Below, one piece after another: positions 1 through 7,413 of a stretch of DNA of 19,406 bases. The stretch spans positions 1 to 19,406 of the forward strand of contig FR893170.1 of assembly GCA_000433355.1 (NCBI GenBank), in the 5' to 3' direction. Position 1 is the first letter of the stretch; each line of letters opens with the position of its first letter. The notes under the pieces are model-generated. The model worked only from the letters and a program-made list of their open reading frames with translations, ran no database searches and was not told where the DNA came from. Source of the DNA: Alistipes sp. CAG:435 (GTDB lineage: Bacteria; Bacteroidota; Bacteroidia; Bacteroidales; UBA932). The translations under genes and the position numbers were made by a program.

Positions 1-4
1 CGAG

Positions 5-53
5 CCCCCTGCGAAAGCCCCTTTTTCGCGGAAGGGGGATTGAGCCGTTTTTT
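5..53 (+). terminator. Probable intrinsic terminator of a gene upstream of the window
   Basis: The six bases CCCCCT at 5-10 pair with AGGGGG at 33-38, and GCGAAA at 11-16 pairs with TTTCGC at 24-29. This gives a 12-bp stem with a 3-nt bulge at 30-32 and a 7-nt loop. A run of six T follows at 48-53, about 9 nt after the stem, which is farther than in a textbook terminator. It lies where an upstream gene would end, before the promoter of the peptidase gene. The hairpin is seen directly; the terminator role is inferred. Confidence 0.4.
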
Positions 54-66
54 ATGATAAAATCAC

Positions 67-74
67 TACATTTG
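67..74 (+). promoter_or_regulatory. -7 promoter box for the M13 peptidase gene
   Basis: TACATTTG matches the Bacteroidetes primary sigma factor -7 consensus TAnnTTTG at every fixed position. It would place the transcription start near 81 and leave a leader of about 27 nt before the ATG at 108. No good TTTG -33 box is present at the usual spacing; the region has only a T-run at 48-53. Confidence 0.5.
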
Positions 75-107
75 CAGAACGAAGTAGAACGAATATATTA
101 ATAGGAT

Positions 108-2126
108 ATGAAAAAAAGTTTTGTGATTATGGCTTCAGCGCTTGCGATGGCGGCCTGCGGGCCAAAACAACAGGTGGCTACGGTTCCGGCAATTGACCTT
201 GCGAACCTTGACACCACGGTCTCTCCGGCGGTTGACTTCTACCAGTACTCGACCGGCGGATGGCAGAAGAACAACCCTCTCAAGCCTGAATATGCCCGTT
301 TCGGCTCATTCGACCAGTTGAGGGAGAACAACGTCAAGAGACTCAACGACTTGTTCGCCGAGATGGGAACGTTGAAAACGGAAAAAGGCACGGTCGAGCA
401 GAAGATTTCCGACCTTTACAAGCAGGGACTCGACTCCACAAGGCTGAACGCCGAGGGGGCTGCTCCTTTGAAGGAATATGTCGATGGGATCTATGCGGCT
501 GCCGACAAGGACGCTCTCGTGAAGATCATCGCGGGGCTTCATAATGTCTCCGAAAGTTCGTTCTTCGGGGCTTACGTGATGTCAGACCTCGCCGACAGCG
601 ACAGCCAGATACTCTATCTCGGACAGGGCGGACTCGGAATCGGCGACCGTGACTATTATGTTGAGGCTGAGAACGCCGCCATCAAGGAAGGTTACCGTAA
701 CTTCCTGGCTAAAGTGTTCTCACTGACCGGAGTGGCCGAGCCGGAGAAAGCTGCCGCAAATGCTCTCGCGGTCGAGGATGTCCTCGCCGCCAACTCCTGG
801 ACCAGCGTTCAGGAAAGGAATATCCAGGCTCAGTACAACCCTTGCAGCACCGAGGAACTCATCAAGAATTACCCTGGCTTCGACTGGAAACTCTACTTCG
901 AGACCAGAGGAATCGCCGACCAGCAGAAACTGATCGTCAGCGAACCTTCGTTCTTCAAGGCTTTCTGCGAATATTTCGGCGGAGCTGACCTCGCTGTCCT
1001 CAAGGACTATGTGGCCGGCCAGCTCATCCAGGGCGCGACCGGATCTCTCAGCGATGACTTCTACACCGCGTCATTCGATTTCTTCAGCACCCAGATGTCC
1101 GGCATCAAGGAGCAGAAACCTCGCTGGAAGAGGGCCATGCAGGTTCCGAACAGCATCCTTGGCGAGGCTGTCGGCAAGATGTACGTGGCCAAATACTTCC
1201 CGGAGTCCTCGAAGACAAAGATGATCGATCTGGTGGAGAACCTCAAGAAGGCCTTCAGCCAGCACATCGACGAGCTCGACTGGATGAGCGATTCCACAAA
1301 GACCAAGGCCCACGAGAAACTGGACAACTTCACCGTGAAGGTTGGCTATCCTGACAAGTGGAAGGATTACTCGACCCTTGACATCGACCCGGAGAAGAGC
1401 TACTACGAGAACCTCCGCGCCGCCGGTGCCTGGTACACAGCCGACAACATGTCCAAACTCGGCAAGCCGACCGACAAGACCGAATGGGGAATGTCTCCTC
1501 AGACAGTCAACGCCTACTACAACCCGACGACCAACGAGATCTGCTTCCCTGCGGCGATCCTCCAGCCTCCGTTCTTCAACGCTGACGCTGACGACGCCGT
1601 CAACTACGGCGGAATCGGAGTCGTGATCGGTCACGAGATGTCCCACGGATTCGACGACCAGGGACGACTCTTCGACAAGGACGGGAATATGGCCGACTGG
1701 TGGACGGCGGAGGATGCCGAGAAGTTCAACGCCAAGGCCAAGGTGCTTGTGGCCCAGTTCGACGAGGTTGAGGTCGTGCCTGGCGTACACGCCAACGGCC
1801 AGCTCTCCCTCGGTGAGAACATCGGGGATCACGGCGGACTCAGCATCTCCTACACGGCGATGCGGAACGCCATCGCCGGAAAGAACATCGGCCTGATCGA
1901 CGGCTTCACCCCGGATCAGAGGTTCTACCTTTCCTACGGTGCGATCTGGGCGCAGAACGCTACCGACGAGGAGAAGGTGCGCCTTACGAAACTCGATGTC
2001 CATTCTCTTGCCGTGAACAGAGTCAACGTGTCTCTGAGGAACTTCCAGACGTTCTTCGACGCTTTCGGCATCAAGGAAGGCGATCCGATGTGGCGTCCGG
2101 AAAGCGAAAGGGTTCACATCTGGTAA
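108..2126 (+). CDS. pepO: M13-family zinc metallopeptidase (neprilysin/PepO-like), lipoprotein
   Basis: A zinc endopeptidase of family M13, which cleaves short peptides. The 672-residue length is normal for a full M13_N plus M13 catalytic domain pair. Zinc ligands are visible: the HEMSH motif at residues 509-513 (catalytic E510) and the downstream E570-x3-D574 in the GENIGDHGG segment. The substrate-binding NAYY motif is at 468-471, followed by the typical FPAAILQPPFF block. The N-terminus is a short lysine-plus-hydrophobic signal with a lipobox-like MAAC ending at Cys17, so it is probably a lipoprotein. No acidic export signal follows the cysteine, so I infer a periplasm-facing location. The usual C-terminal CxxW is VHIW here, lacking the cysteine. 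The ATG at 108 is the only sensible start; its AGG at 103-105 lies unusually close. It stands alone, 109 nt before the permease. Confidence 0.93.
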   Translation: MKKSFVIMASALAMAACGPKQQVATVPAIDLANLDTTVSPAVDFYQYSTGGWQKNNPLKPEYARFGSFDQLRENNVKRLNDLFAEMGTLKTEKGTVEQKISDLYKQGLDSTRLNAEGAAPLKEYVDGIYAAADKDALVKIIAGLHNVSESSFFGAYVMSDLADSDSQILYLGQGGLGIGDRDYYVEAENAAIKEGYRNFLAKVFSLTGVAEPEKAAANALAVEDVLAANSWTSVQERNIQAQYNPCSTEELIKNYPGFDWKLYFETRGIADQQKLIVSEPSFFKAFCEYFGGADLAVLKDYVAGQLIQGATGSLSDDFYTASFDFFSTQMSGIKEQKPRWKRAMQVPNSILGEAVGKMYVAKYFPESSKTKMIDLVENLKKAFSQHIDELDWMSDSTKTKAHEKLDNFTVKVGYPDKWKDYSTLDIDPEKSYYENLRAAGAWYTADNMSKLGKPTDKTEWGMSPQTVNAYYNPTTNEICFPAAILQPPFFNADADDAVNYGGIGVVIGHEMSHGFDDQGRLFDKDGNMADWWTAEDAEKFNAKAKVLVAQFDEVEVVPGVHANGQLSLGENIGDHGGLSISYTAMRNAIAGKNIGLIDGFTPDQRFYLSYGAIWAQNATDEEKVRLTKLDVHSLAVNRVNVSLRNFQTFFDAFGIKEGDPMWRPESERVHIW

Positions 2127-2222
2127 AAGTTTCAATCGGGATAGGTCTGGAATATTCATTAGCGATTATCCGGAAGTTGTGAAGCGGCTTCAGTGGCCTG
2201 TCCCGGCACAAGCATATTCATA

Positions 2223-2227
2223 AAGGA
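2223..2227 (+). promoter_or_regulatory. Ribosome binding site deciding the TTG start of the permease
   Basis: AAGGA sits 8 nt before the TTG at 2236. The encoded N-terminus (DASRFIAGRLRF) begins as this permease family normally does, so TTG, not an internal ATG, is the likely start. The 109-nt gap 2127-2235 otherwise holds only a weak 5-bp hairpin (TGAAG/CTTCA near 2180) and no convincing promoter box. Confidence 0.5.
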
Positions 2228-2235
2228 ATAATTAT

Positions 2236-3411
2236 TTGGACGCGTCAAGGTTCATAGCCGGACGCCTCCGTTTCGGAGGAAGGATAGCGGTGGTTTCCAT
2301 CGCTGTCTCTTTCCTCATTATGATTGTTTCCGTCTCCGTCTCGTCCGGCTTCAGGAACGAGATCCGGGACGGTATTTCCGATCTTACGGGCGATGTGCAG
2401 CTGATGCCGGTGGATATGAACTACATCAGCGAGGCATCCCCGATTTCGATCAAACAAAGTTTTATACCTGACATAGAGGCGATTCCGGAAGTAAAGGATA
2501 TCACTCCGGCTGTCTATCGCGCTGGAATCGTCAAGAAAGGCGAAAGCATCCACGGCGTTCTGTTCAAAGGAACTCCGCGTGAGAAATCTGAATCCGACAC
2601 AGTGAGACTCGGTGTCTCGATTCCGATCAGGTTGTCTGATATGCTTGGCTTGAAGGTTGGCGACAAACTTCTGACTTACTTTGTCGGAGAAAAGGTCAAG
2701 GTACGAAACTTTAACATTATCGATGTCTATGAAGGAGTTATGGACGGCACCGATAATATTGTCGTTCTTGCTGACATCGCTGATCTCCAGAGACTTGACG
2801 GATGGTCTTCCGATGAGGCTTCCGTGTTGGAGCTGACGTTGGAGCCTGATGCCAAGACCGATGCCGGAATGCGTGCCGTCACTGACAAGGTGGGACATAT
2901 CGCATTGGAGAAGACCGGGGAGGATGATGACACACTGATCGCTACTTCCGTGATCAGCCGCTATCCCCAGATTTTCGACTGGCTGAACCTTATAGATTTC
3001 AACGTGCTGTTCATCCTTGTCCTGATGACCATAGTCGCCGGATTCAACATGATTTCAGGCCTGTTGATAATGCTGTTCAGGAACATATCCACAATCGGAA
3101 CGCTCAAGTCTTTGGGAATGACCGATAAAGCCATTGCGAAGGTATTCCTGAGGGTCGCTTCCGTGATTGTCTTCCGCGGAATGTTGGTCGGCAACGGTGT
3201 GGCTTTGCTTCTGTGCGGGATCCAGAAATGGACTCACCTCATCAAACTGAATCCGGAGAACTATTTCGTGCCGTTCGTACCGGTACACCTCAATTTACCT
3301 GCGGTGCTTACCGCTGACGCCCTTTCCTGGCTCGTCATCATGATCCTCCTCCTGATCCCTTGCCTGTTCATCTCCAAAGTTGACCCGGCCCAGACTGTCA
3401 GGGCTCAGTAG
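2236..3411 (+). CDS. FtsX/LolC-LolE-like ABC transporter permease
   Basis: An inner-membrane permease of the MacB/FtsX/LolCE type, the class that couples ATP hydrolysis to lipoprotein release or to periplasmic work. The 391 residues show the family topology: one transmembrane helix near residues 16-38, a large periplasmic MacB-core-like domain to about 250, then three helices near 255-281, 305-328 and 361-383. It ends in a DPA-containing tail (KVDPAQTVRAQ) typical of FtsX domains. No partner ATPase lies in the window, so it must be encoded elsewhere. The start codon is TTG, supported by the AAGGA site 8 nt upstream. Its last 117 nt are also the antisense 3' end of the lytic transglycosylase gene. 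The lipoprotein-release assignment is a family-level inference; other FtsX-type roles are possible. Confidence 0.85.
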   Translation: MDASRFIAGRLRFGGRIAVVSIAVSFLIMIVSVSVSSGFRNEIRDGISDLTGDVQLMPVDMNYISEASPISIKQSFIPDIEAIPEVKDITPAVYRAGIVKKGESIHGVLFKGTPREKSESDTVRLGVSIPIRLSDMLGLKVGDKLLTYFVGEKVKVRNFNIIDVYEGVMDGTDNIVVLADIADLQRLDGWSSDEASVLELTLEPDAKTDAGMRAVTDKVGHIALEKTGEDDDTLIATSVISRYPQIFDWLNLIDFNVLFILVLMTIVAGFNMISGLLIMLFRNISTIGTLKSLGMTDKAIAKVFLRVASVIVFRGMLVGNGVALLLCGIQKWTHLIKLNPENYFVPFVPVHLNLPAVLTADALSWLVIMILLLIPCLFISKVDPAQTVRAQ

Positions 3412-4539
3412 GATCCGCTCCAAATCATCAATATCCTCTGTTTCCTCAATAATAACCAGAGCCGTGTCTGTCGGCTGGACCTTGTAACGAGGTTCCGCAC
3501 CATTGAATATGTCGTATCGGTTGAGTACGGCTTTCACGTAGGCGACGGTCTCCCTGCCTTTGAACTTTCCGTGCCGTACATCCTCCACGAACAGTATTGA
3601 GTCCAGGCTCATCTGGGGCAGGACAGTGCACAGGCTTTCCCATGTGCCGGTGTCTATTCCTTGTGAACGGGCAAGCTTGATGCAGTCGTAAATGCGTCCC
3701 TCCCCGGCGTTGTAGGCGGCCAGAGTGAATTTCACAAGTTCATCATTATCGGTTGCGGTGTCCTTGAACTTGCCTTGAAGTCTGGCTATGTAGGCCGCTC
3801 CGGCCTCTATGTTCTCCTTGGGGTCGAGAAGATTCTCGATTTCGTAACGATTGGCTGTGCGTGGCATCATCTGCATAAGCCCGACAGCTCCCCGGTGTGA
3901 TCTCGCCTGGATCCTGAACCGTGACTCGCTCCAGATCAGAGCAGCGAACATCTTCCAGTTCCAACCGATTTTCTTTGCGTTCTCCTTGATCAGGTCATCG
4001 TAGGGACTGATGATGGCATGGTCTTTCCTCACTCCTTTACGGTAAGGGTTGTAGCCGTGAAAAAAGCGGGTCAGCATGCAGGCATATTCATTAGTTCCTT
4101 TGAAATTGTTCAGCCAGCGGATGATCTCTTCCTGCCTCCTCTTGTCTGACTTTATGACCCATGAGATAGGGACATCACCGAGAGGAAATGACATAAACTC
4201 ATCTGATTCGGGAACTTCCACAGTAGGTACCGCCAGAATCCCAAGGCTGTCAAGCCGGAGTGAGTCCAAATAAACACCATCCTCCTCTGCCATAAAGATT
4301 TCTGTTGAGTCCTTCAGACTTGCCGCCAGTCGTTCCATCATTTCATAGCAGTAACCTGTCTGGTACCCGTCAGACAACTTGTCTTTCAACTTTATCGCGC
4401 ATCGTATCGGGCCTTCACCGAAAATGTCTTTTGATTCGTTTGATTTTCTGTTGATCTCGCTGATAGGGATGATGAGAAGTACCAACAATGTTGGTATCAA
4501 GTACTTGAGGAATTTCTTTGTCACCCTTTTCAGCCCCAT
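3295..4539 (-). CDS. Membrane-anchored lytic transglycosylase, MltF-like (SLT domain)
   Basis: Cleaves the MurNAc-GlcNAc bond of peptidoglycan with formation of 1,6-anhydroMurNAc. The 414-residue protein has an N-terminal hydrophobic anchor at about residues 10-27. A short region (about 43-150) resembles a much reduced solute-binding-like lobe of MltF proteins. The SLT catalytic domain spans about 180-345: catalytic Glu205 in IWSESRF, then GLMQMMP at 220-226 and AYNAGEG at 275-281, all SLT hallmarks. The final roughly 38 residues (about 377-414) are charged, low in complexity and encoded antisense to the permease 3' end. The gene begins 2 nt after the stop of the upstream porin gene on the same strand, so the two are almost certainly co-transcribed. 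The usual solute-binding domain is larger, so regulation by a bound muropeptide may be lost here (inference). Confidence 0.88.
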   Translation of the reverse strand: MGLKRVTKKFLKYLIPTLLVLLIIPISEINRKSNESKDIFGEGPIRCAIKLKDKLSDGYQTGYCYEMMERLAASLKDSTEIFMAEEDGVYLDSLRLDSLGILAVPTVEVPESDEFMSFPLGDVPISWVIKSDKRRQEEIIRWLNNFKGTNEYACMLTRFFHGYNPYRKGVRKDHAIISPYDDLIKENAKKIGWNWKMFAALIWSESRFRIQARSHRGAVGLMQMMPRTANRYEIENLLDPKENIEAGAAYIARLQGKFKDTATDNDELVKFTLAAYNAGEGRIYDCIKLARSQGIDTGTWESLCTVLPQMSLDSILFVEDVRHGKFKGRETVAYVKAVLNRYDIFNGAEPRYKVQPTDTALVIIEETEDIDDLERILLSPDSLGRVNFGDEQARDQEEDHDDEPGKGVSGKHRR

Positions 4540-4541
4540 GA

Positions 4542-7286
4542 TCAGAAATTGTTACCGCCGAAGCCACCGCTTCCGCCACTTCCGCCGCCACCGAAGCCGC
4601 TGAATCCACCTCCAAATCCGCCTCCGCTGGAACTTCCGCCACCGCCGGACAGGCCTGAGCCAGCGCTCACCGTCTTGTTGGAGGATGGCTGAAGGTAGAA
4701 CGGCCAGTAAACCCCGATCTTGAACGCTGTCTGCGTCCGGATGTAGTGATGGGCGCTGAAATAGTCCGCCTTGTCCATAGGCCAACCATTGCCGATGTTC
4801 TCAAGTTTCACGAATATGCAGGCTCTTTTCCACTGCACGTTGATAAAGGCGTCTATGACGGGACCGTTGTTGTACTTTTCTTCCTTCTGGTTGTAGAACG
4901 CTCCGACGGCCGGATTCCAGGCCGGAGAATAGAACTTCGTGTTATACCAGCCTTCGGCCCCGAGCTGCATCTGCATGATGTTTTTCTTGATGTTCAGCTG
5001 GAGATACAGTCTTGAGTTGACGGCCAGTGTCGGCAAAGGGAGCACTTCATCGTCGGAGGAGATCTGGAACAGAAGCCGGTTGTCAAGATGAACCGGGCCC
5101 AACGCGAAATTCTTGTCAAGGGAGGCGCTCAGCACGCTCATCGGAGAGTTGTTCTGACGCACCACCCCGGTCGAATCGTAATAGACATTGCCGGAAAGCA
5201 AGGCATAGCCGACCCGCGCTCCGATTCTCCATCGTGGAATATTCAGGCTTCCCTGGATCTTTGTCGTGGAGATCTTGCCGAAGTCATTGTCCCATTTGTA
5301 ATGGTTTGAATAATAGTGCTGGTAGTAATATTCAGGTTCTTCCAATGATGTCTCGAAGTGCACATTCAGGGAAACCGGACTCTTCCTCGCCCTTCTGAAC
5401 GGGTACAGGTCAAGTCTTGCGTTCGCCTTTACCGACAGGTCGTTCATCTGCGAGCCAAGAAAAACATAGTCTCCTGTCGCGTCCCAATGGATGTAGTCTC
5501 TCAACTGACCTTCCACACCCGCATAGACGAACGCTGAGTTCCACACTGTGTTAGTGTTCGCTTTCAGGAAGGTTGGGTCAAATGTGTAGAAACTCAGGAT
5601 CCTGTTGCCTATTCCCCCGTTCAATTTGGAGACTATGGCGTCGTCAGACCATGGCTGTAGCCTGAGGAACACCCTGTTTTCCAGTTTCATGACTCTGACA
5701 GAGTCGAATGACGTGGTCGGATTGTAGTTGAACACATCGTTGTAGAACGCTTTCCCGGCCGCGTCGGTGATCTGGTCCGCATAAGTTTTTCGGAACACGG
5801 AATATTCGCTGCTGTGTCCTATGAACGCGGTTGTGATGTTGTTGTCCCCGAGGGTGTCGGCGGCTTCTCTCGCGGCTCTTCTCCGTGCGAGGAACACGTC
5901 AAGCGAATCTATCCTTGCGGTGTCCCCTGAGGCCAGCAGGCTATCCTTGAACGCCTTGTCGATCTTGCGGTCCTTGATGTTCCTGATGAATGTGAACGGA
6001 ATCCTGTACTGCTGGTCAAGGAAGAAAGTGTTTCTGATGAGATCGGTCGAGGCGTTGTTCAGGTTTATAGGATATTCCCTGGCATCGAGAGTCGTGTCCC
6101 TTACCATAGAATTGTCGCTGGTTCCGCCGTTCTCTTTCCTTATCACCTTGTTGTGGATGTAGCCGGTGTGCATCATGTAGCGCTTGCCCAGGTAGTTGAC
6201 CGAGGTCACGAACGTCTTGTTGGTGGTCTTCTCGCCCTGCATGATGCCGTTGCCGCCGAATCGGTCATATTCAAGGGTGAAATTCAGTTCCGGGAATATG
6301 TTCTGTGTCGTCAGGATGTGCAGGTTGTCGGACTCTTTCTGGGCGTTCGCGAAGATGGTCCCGAAATATGCCAGTTCTGTGTAAGGTGTCTTGGTGTTGT
6401 ACATCGGGAGTGTCTTCGTGGAATAAGTCCATGACTCGTAAGGATTGTAGAACGACACCCCGTTCTCGCTTGTCCGGTTGAACCAGTTGTAGTACTGCAA
6501 TGCCGAACCGGCGACACCCAGCCATGTGGCATTCACGTCTTTGCGGTAGAACGGGTAGTCGTGCAGCCAATGATTGTAACTGGTGTCCGGCTGCTTGACA
6601 TCCATCTTGTGGAACTCCCGCTCATGTGTCCATTGGATGATCCGTTTGTACTGAAGGGAGTCCGGGAATGCGAAAGTCTCAAGAATCCTCGGGGTGGCCT
6701 CCTTGACGCTGTCCCTGTGCGCCTTGAGGCTGTCCTTCACGTTGAGCACACTGTCCGCTATGTGCTTCTTGATCTTTTCCTTCACCTCGAAATCGTACTT
6801 TTTCCTTTCCGTCTTGGAGAGAGCGGCGTACCAAGCGTCGAACTCGGCCTTTTTCCGGATCGCGGAGTCAAGGTAATAGAGTGAATCGATCCTCGGCCAG
6901 TCGAGGGTGTCTCCGGCGGTCTTCAAGGAATCCACAACAATCTTGTGGGTCAGGGAGTCCAGAAGAGCCACATAATATTTGTAGCGGAACGGATCGGTTT
7001 CTTTCAGTGAGTCAGGCGGGAATATGGTGTCCCTCGCCGTCAGCTGGGGTGTCGTGTCGATCGGTGCGAGGACGAACTGGGTCGTGTCCTCCTTGCCGGC
7101 CGCGTTGCCGATGAACTGATTCCTATAGCGGATCGTGTCCGGTTGCAGCGGTCTTTCAGCCATGATAAAACCATAGCCTGGATCACCGGCAAGCGGACGG
7201 TTTCCCATGCCGATGGCCTGAAGCGCGATCACGCACACCACAACCACCGGAAACCATATTCTTTTCAAAGTCTCTTTCACTTTCAT
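4542..7286 (-). CDS. Putative outer-membrane porin (Bacteroidetes 'putative porin' family) with Gly-rich tail
   Basis: A 914-residue outer-membrane protein. An N-terminal hydrophobic signal segment (about residues 10-27) precedes a charged region of about 200 residues rich in DSL/DSV tripeptides and predicted-helical Lys/Glu stretches. A long beta-rich part of about 600 residues follows, with alternating aromatic strands (for example YNWFNRTSENGVSFYNPYESW), as in the family annotated 'putative porin' in Bacteroidetes. The last recognisable strand ends near FYLQP (about 863-867). After it comes a tail of 47 residues made mostly of Gly and Ser, ending in Phe914. The ligand is unknown. It is the first gene of a two-gene unit with the lytic transglycosylase and has a strong promoter match upstream. 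ATG 7284-7286 is chosen because it gives a proper signal peptide with an AAGGGA site before it. Confidence 0.82.
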   Translation of the reverse strand: MKVKETLKRIWFPVVVVCVIALQAIGMGNRPLAGDPGYGFIMAERPLQPDTIRYRNQFIGNAAGKEDTTQFVLAPIDTTPQLTARDTIFPPDSLKETDPFRYKYYVALLDSLTHKIVVDSLKTAGDTLDWPRIDSLYYLDSAIRKKAEFDAWYAALSKTERKKYDFEVKEKIKKHIADSVLNVKDSLKAHRDSVKEATPRILETFAFPDSLQYKRIIQWTHEREFHKMDVKQPDTSYNHWLHDYPFYRKDVNATWLGVAGSALQYYNWFNRTSENGVSFYNPYESWTYSTKTLPMYNTKTPYTELAYFGTIFANAQKESDNLHILTTQNIFPELNFTLEYDRFGGNGIMQGEKTTNKTFVTSVNYLGKRYMMHTGYIHNKVIRKENGGTSDNSMVRDTTLDAREYPINLNNASTDLIRNTFFLDQQYRIPFTFIRNIKDRKIDKAFKDSLLASGDTARIDSLDVFLARRRAAREAADTLGDNNITTAFIGHSSEYSVFRKTYADQITDAAGKAFYNDVFNYNPTTSFDSVRVMKLENRVFLRLQPWSDDAIVSKLNGGIGNRILSFYTFDPTFLKANTNTVWNSAFVYAGVEGQLRDYIHWDATGDYVFLGSQMNDLSVKANARLDLYPFRRARKSPVSLNVHFETSLEEPEYYYQHYYSNHYKWDNDFGKISTTKIQGSLNIPRWRIGARVGYALLSGNVYYDSTGVVRQNNSPMSVLSASLDKNFALGPVHLDNRLLFQISSDDEVLPLPTLAVNSRLYLQLNIKKNIMQMQLGAEGWYNTKFYSPAWNPAVGAFYNQKEEKYNNGPVIDAFINVQWKRACIFVKLENIGNGWPMDKADYFSAHHYIRTQTAFKIGVYWPFYLQPSSNKTVSAGSGLSGGGGSSSGGGFGGGFSGFGGGGSGGSGGFGGNNF
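4545..4685 (-). repeat. Low-complexity Gly/Ser-coding tract (porin tail)
   Basis: The DNA is a run of GGN-rich codons (CCGCC/CCACC on the plus strand) encoding residues 868-914, with over half glycine interspersed with serine and four phenylalanines near the end. Such a tract is prone to length change by slippage. Confidence 0.8.
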
Positions 7287-7310
7287 ATTCCCTTAATGGG
7301 TACAATCTCA

Positions 7311-7342
7311 CAAAGATACTGTTTTTCCGTTTTTTACACAAA
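7311..7342 (-). promoter_or_regulatory. Promoter of the porin-lytic transglycosylase operon
   Basis: Read on the minus strand, TTTG at 7342-7339 is followed by a 20-nt spacer and TATCTTTG at 7318-7311. This is a full match to the Bacteroidetes -33/-7 consensus with ideal spacing. The transcription start would fall near 7304, leaving about 18 nt of leader before the ATG at 7286, with AAGGGA inside it. Confidence 0.72.
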
Positions 7343-7377
7343 TCGCACCATAGGGGCTGAATGTCATAAAATATTCC

Positions 7378-7385
7378 TATCTTTA
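7378..7385 (+). promoter_or_regulatory. Possible -7 box for the glycogen operon
   Basis: TATCTTTA matches 7 of 8 positions of TAnnTTTG, differing only in the last base, and lies 29 nt before the glgB ATG. No TTTG -33 box is found about 20 nt upstream, so the promoter is weaker or needs an activator. The divergent intergenic region 7287-7413 holds no other clear element. Confidence 0.3.
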
Positions 7386-7413
7386 TAGTTGTTTTGAAAA
7401 GGGAATCTTGCTT

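Noticed and set aside
1071..2159. 362-codon minus-strand frame opposite the M13 peptidase
   Set aside because: It lies opposite the catalytic HExxH domain, has Val/Arg/His-rich composition typical of antisense shadows and no recognisable motif.
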